Assembly: GCA_918292005.1 (NCBI GenBank)
Contig: CAKJZJ010000017.1
Coordinates: forward strand, 69,051 to 107,497
Source of the DNA: Clostridiales bacterium
Lineage (GTDB): Bacteria > Bacillota > Clostridia > Christensenellales > UBA1242
DNA length: 38,447 nucleotides
Direction: 5' to 3'
Part shown: in pieces, positions 36,258-38,447 of the stretch
How positions within the stretch are numbered: position 1 is the stretch's first letter
How the letters are laid out: the number at the start of each line of letters is the position of its first letter
Notes under the pieces: model-generated
Databases searched by the model: none
Told to the model about the DNA's origin: nothing
Seen by the model: the letters and a program-made list of their open reading frames with translations, nothing else
Made by a program: the position numbers and the translations under genes

Positions 36258-36764
36258 GTGAAAAAAATTAATATTATTAGGTTGATTGGAACAATTCTTT
36301 TTATTAGTTATATAGTACTTTTGATATTGAAATCTAGCTCGATTTTTGTGAGTTTTAGATATGATTTGTTGGCATCAATTTTATTTGCACTTTTATCAAT
36401 AATATTGCTATATAAAGGCATTATTGTGTATAGTCAGTCTACGTGTTGGTTTGGATTAAATATGATTTTGGTTGCCATCTTATTATTGCTTTTTGATTTA
36501 TTAAAAATTAGCAATTTTTACAATTATTTATATGCATTTATTCCAATTATTTCTAGCCTAATAATAATTGCAGTTTATTCAAATTTATTGTATATTAAAG
36601 TTATAGTACTAGACGTGTCTATTGCTATTCCACTTATTACTTTTTGGTATATTACTACTGACTGGTGGTGGCAGGCATTAGCATATGTTGCAATGGTTTT
36701 TGCAGGTATTATAATCTGTAGAAATATAGATATTTCCAAGGAGAGTCGCAGTGGCAAGATTTGA
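36258..36764 (+). CDS. Membrane protein of unknown function
   Basis: A 168-residue very hydrophobic protein with about five to six membrane helices (about 6-23, 30-54, 63-79, 87-108, 113-130 and 136-156) and short polar loops. It starts at GTG 36258; only a weak GGA lies eight bases before it, and another GTG at 36254 hits a stop at once. It overlaps the DivIVA-domain gene by 14 bases, so the two are probably translationally coupled. No family was recognised. Confidence 0.65.
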   Translation: MKKINIIRLIGTILFISYIVLLILKSSSIFVSFRYDLLASILFALLSIILLYKGIIVYSQSTCWFGLNMILVAILLLLFDLLKISNFYNYLYAFIPIISSLIIIAVYSNLLYIKVIVLDVSIAIPLITFWYITTDWWWQALAYVAMVFAGIIICRNIDISKESRSGKI

Positions 36765-37569
36765 TATTAATAAAAAGGGTTATGATATTGAACAGGTTGA
36801 TAATTTTATAAATAAACTTAGCCTAAAGTATGAAGAAAAACTGGCCGAACAAAAGGACAGAGTTTTTTCATTAAAAAACGAATTGTCCATTATGGAAGAT
36901 AGGTTAGATACCTACAAAGATAAAGACAAACAAATATCCCAGGCTCTCATATATGCTGTAGAAAAAGCCGAACAAATAGAGAATAATGCTAGCAAGCTTT
37001 ACGACCTAGAGATTAAAAGATTGAGATTGCTCTATAAACAATGGGAAGACCTGATTGTTAAATTTGATGGGCTAGGATTACCATCAAAAATTTACAATGA
37101 ATTGTCTGCTTTTAACGATACTATTGGTCAGGTTTTGGATCAAAACAATAGAATCGGTAGTGGGGTAATTAGAAAAGATTTACATAATAATAGCGACAAT
37201 TATATCCGTAATCTACTCAATAAAATGGATTATGCTATCAATGCAAAAACTAGTCAAAATGACGAGAAAAAGACTTTGAAAGATCTATCCGAAGTAACAG
37301 AAAAAGAGAATAATAGAATAATAGATTTGAGTGGTAAATTGGACAGTATCAAAGTGAAGGGGAAGGGTAATATGGCAGAGAATTATCTAAATTCTGATGA
37401 TGAAATGCCATCTGCTTTTGCTGATACTTTTAAGAAAAAGAAAAAAGACAATAAACCTAGTGAAAGTGGTTTTGACCTAGAAGATGCTCTGAATCCTAAA
37501 GAAGATCTAGATGAAATAATGAAAGCTTTTGATTTCTTTATTGATGATGAAAAAAAAAGTAAAAAATAA
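36751..37569 (+). CDS. DivIVA-domain protein
   Basis: A 272-residue cytoplasmic protein. The N-terminus RFDINKKGYDIEQVDNFINKL is the DivIVA/GpsB lipid-binding motif (F-x5-GY-x4-VD-F), followed by coiled coil (about 24-100). DivIVA proteins gather at curved membrane, such as septa and poles, and recruit partners. The C-terminal half is polar and acidic/Lys-rich with a final conserved-looking segment (LDEIMKAFDFFIDDE). GTG 36751 is fixed by AAGGAG (36738-36743), seven bases before it. It overlaps the membrane protein upstream by 14 bases. It may be a paralogue with its own partners rather than the main cell-division DivIVA. Confidence 0.85.
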   Translation: MARFDINKKGYDIEQVDNFINKLSLKYEEKLAEQKDRVFSLKNELSIMEDRLDTYKDKDKQISQALIYAVEKAEQIENNASKLYDLEIKRLRLLYKQWEDLIVKFDGLGLPSKIYNELSAFNDTIGQVLDQNNRIGSGVIRKDLHNNSDNYIRNLLNKMDYAINAKTSQNDEKKTLKDLSEVTEKENNRIIDLSGKLDSIKVKGKGNMAENYLNSDDEMPSAFADTFKKKKKDNKPSESGFDLEDALNPKEDLDEIMKAFDFFIDDEKKSKK

Positions 37570-37587
37570 TTTTCTATTGCAACTTGT

Positions 37588-37617
37588 TTGTTATTATTTT
37601 ATGGTTTATGGTACTAT
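37588..37617 (+). promoter_or_regulatory. Promoter of the DUF4234-like gene
   Basis: TTGTTA (37588-37593), an 18-bp spacer ending in TGG, and TACTAT (37612-37617). Confidence 0.5.
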
Positions 37618-37675
37618 TACTAAGTAATAACTTAAATGGTTTTTGCATATTAAATACAAAAGAAAAGGAGAGAAT

Positions 37676-38077
37676 ATGGAATTAAACGAGAATAGAAATT
37701 GGCTAGTAATATTGCTTTTGACAATCATTACTTTTGGTATCTATGGTTTTTATATGATATATGTAATGGCTAGAGATACTAATACTGCATGTTCTAATGT
37801 AGATCACAGCACCACATTGGGATTATTGCCTTACATTTTGATTACTTTGATAACAAGTGGCTTGTTTGGTCTTATTTGGACTATTCTTATTCTTCTTAGA
37901 TGGGAGAATTTTGCTAAAACTGCTGGCGAAAAACCTAAGTGTACTTTAGTTAGTTTCTTACTATGGGCAATACTAGGTTCATTTATAATTATTGGACCAA
38001 TTGTTGCTTATGCAAAAATGATTGGTGGACTCAATCAGGTTTGTGCTTTGTATAATGGGTCTCATAAAAATGCATAA
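37676..38077 (+). CDS. DUF4234-like small membrane protein
   Basis: A 133-residue membrane protein with three or four helices. The opening NRNWLVILLLTIITFGIYGFYMIYVMARDTN has the pattern of DUF4234 (helix ending in T-x-G-I-Y-x-x-Y, then a polar RD-N turn), and the second half repeats similar helices. ATG 37676 is chosen for AAAGGAG (37664-37670), five bases before it; an earlier in-frame start at 37643 lies before that site. Function unknown. It has its own promoter and terminator. Confidence 0.78.
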   Translation: MELNENRNWLVILLLTIITFGIYGFYMIYVMARDTNTACSNVDHSTTLGLLPYILITLITSGLFGLIWTILILLRWENFAKTAGEKPKCTLVSFLLWAILGSFIIIGPIVAYAKMIGGLNQVCALYNGSHKNA

Positions 38078-38096
38078 TTGATATTTTTGATGTGTG

Positions 38097-38124
38097 AAAG
38101 ATGGTGTAGTACCATCTTTTTTTG
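38097..38124 (+). terminator. Intrinsic terminator
   Basis: AAAGATGGT and ACCATCTTT form a 9-bp stem with a GTAGT loop, followed by a T run. Confidence 0.88.
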
Positions 38125-38170
38125 TTTTATTGATTAAAGACAATATATAAAAATAATATATATAGTCTAT

Positions 38171-38202
38171 TGTCATTCCGAATGCCACGGATAATCCATT
38201 CC
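38171..38202 (+). repeat. Degenerate dispersed-repeat fragment
   Basis: It starts TGTCATTCCGAATG and ends GGATAATCCATTCC, a decayed version of the TGTCATTCTGAG...GAATCTATCC unit at 1363-1403. It lies in the 370-bp gene-free right end. Confidence 0.45.
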
Positions 38203-38335
38203 AATGCATCTTCTCGTAAAGGGTTTTTGGGGCAAATTTCTTGAGAAATAACACACCCCTAGGACACACCCGGCTATGTGTATGTTTTAGGTATTTTTTT
38301 AGTGAAAAAAAACTTAAAAAATTTTTAATAAACCC

Positions 38336-38365
38336 TTGACTTGCAATACTCAAAAGTGGTAAACT
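38336..38365 (+). promoter_or_regulatory. Promoter facing off the right edge
   Basis: TTGACT (38336-38341), an 18-bp spacer ending in TGG, and TAAACT (38360-38365), directed to a gene beyond the window. Confidence 0.65.
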
Positions 38366-38390
38366 ACCATTGCATTTCGAAGCGAAATGC
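38357..38390. promoter_or_regulatory. Two inverted repeats at and after the -10 element
   Basis: TGGTA-AAC-TACCA (38357-38369) overlaps the -10, as an operator would. It is followed at once by GCATTTCG-AAG-CGAAATGC (38372-38390), a perfect 8-bp stem at the start of the predicted transcript. Confidence 0.6.
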
Positions 38391-38447
38391 GAGAACAATA
38401 ACAACTAAATAGTGTAAAAAGAATTAAATTTAGTCAATTCATTAATT

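Noticed and set aside
36231..36260. A third leaderless promoter before the GTG at 36258
   Set aside because: TTGTCA to TATGTG has only a 14-bp spacer, too short for a sigma-A promoter.
38250..38290. C-rich CACACCCC/ACACACCC repeats near the right end as an RNA element
   Set aside because: No stable fold or known motif could be built by eye; they are only a compositionally odd stretch.

Overview
The window is AT-rich DNA from a bacterium using the standard code (TAA, TAG and TGA all act as stops; ATG, GTG and TTG starts). The gene content (DivIVA, RecX, an ArsR/CadA pair, NdoA-type MazF, class II aldolase, M29 aminopeptidase, an Lgt homologue), strong AGGAGG-like ribosome sites and sigma-A type promoters point to a low-GC Bacillota, most likely a Clostridia-like lineage. 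Genus cannot be told from the sequence. There is no rRNA, tRNA, CRISPR array, integrase, transposase or phage structural gene.

Layout. Positions 1-151 hold the start of a small membrane protein on the minus strand. Positions 497-7514 are a compact type IV secretion (T4SS) core on the plus strand: two small VirB2/TrbC-like two-helix proteins, a VirB6/TrbL-like polytopic protein with a 430-residue cytoplasmic tail, and a VirB4 ATPase with a PrgI-like membrane N-terminus. Each gene is preceded by its own promoter-like sequence. Positions 7875-16502 hold two giant proteins (1677 and 1074 aa) that I do not recognise, plus an 80-aa helical protein. Positions 16613-25120 are mainly housekeeping: a TM2/zinc-ribbon protein, mnmA, a DUF3419-like enzyme, a cadC-cadA metal-efflux operon, and on the minus strand gap, an M29 aminopeptidase and a degenerate GT2-like membrane protein. 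Positions 25121-30159 hold fba, a 311-aa unknown, yigZ-recX-acpS, a minus-strand unknown and a MazF toxin with an unusual upstream partner. Positions 30381-35135 hold two more unknown proteins (528 and 1035 aa), the second with a coiled coil leading into a 24-triplet collagen tract and glycine-rich membrane segments. The right end has an Lgt-like protein, a membrane protein, a DivIVA-domain protein and a DUF4234-like protein, then a promoter with two inverted repeats facing a gene outside the window.

The most interesting signal is that the unknown proteins appear related to each other. A roughly 40-residue module centred on K-L-x-x-[KR]-[LM]-[KR]-P-Y-N occurs in the 1677-aa, 1074-aa and 311-aa proteins, perhaps in remote form at the C-terminus of the 528-aa protein, and the 1677- and 1074-aa proteins share a further ~90-residue N-terminal region. 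The T4SS core lies immediately upstream of the first two, and the others are scattered among housekeeping genes up to ~20 kb away. This suggests an undescribed chromosomal system of large cytoplasmic, coiled-coil and Pro/Gly-linker proteins, possibly working with a reduced T4SS. That link is inference. Other notable signals are structured 5' leaders before the VirB6, VirB4 and 1677-aa genes, two genes whose promoters predict leaderless mRNAs, and dispersed intergenic repeats around the T4SS genes.
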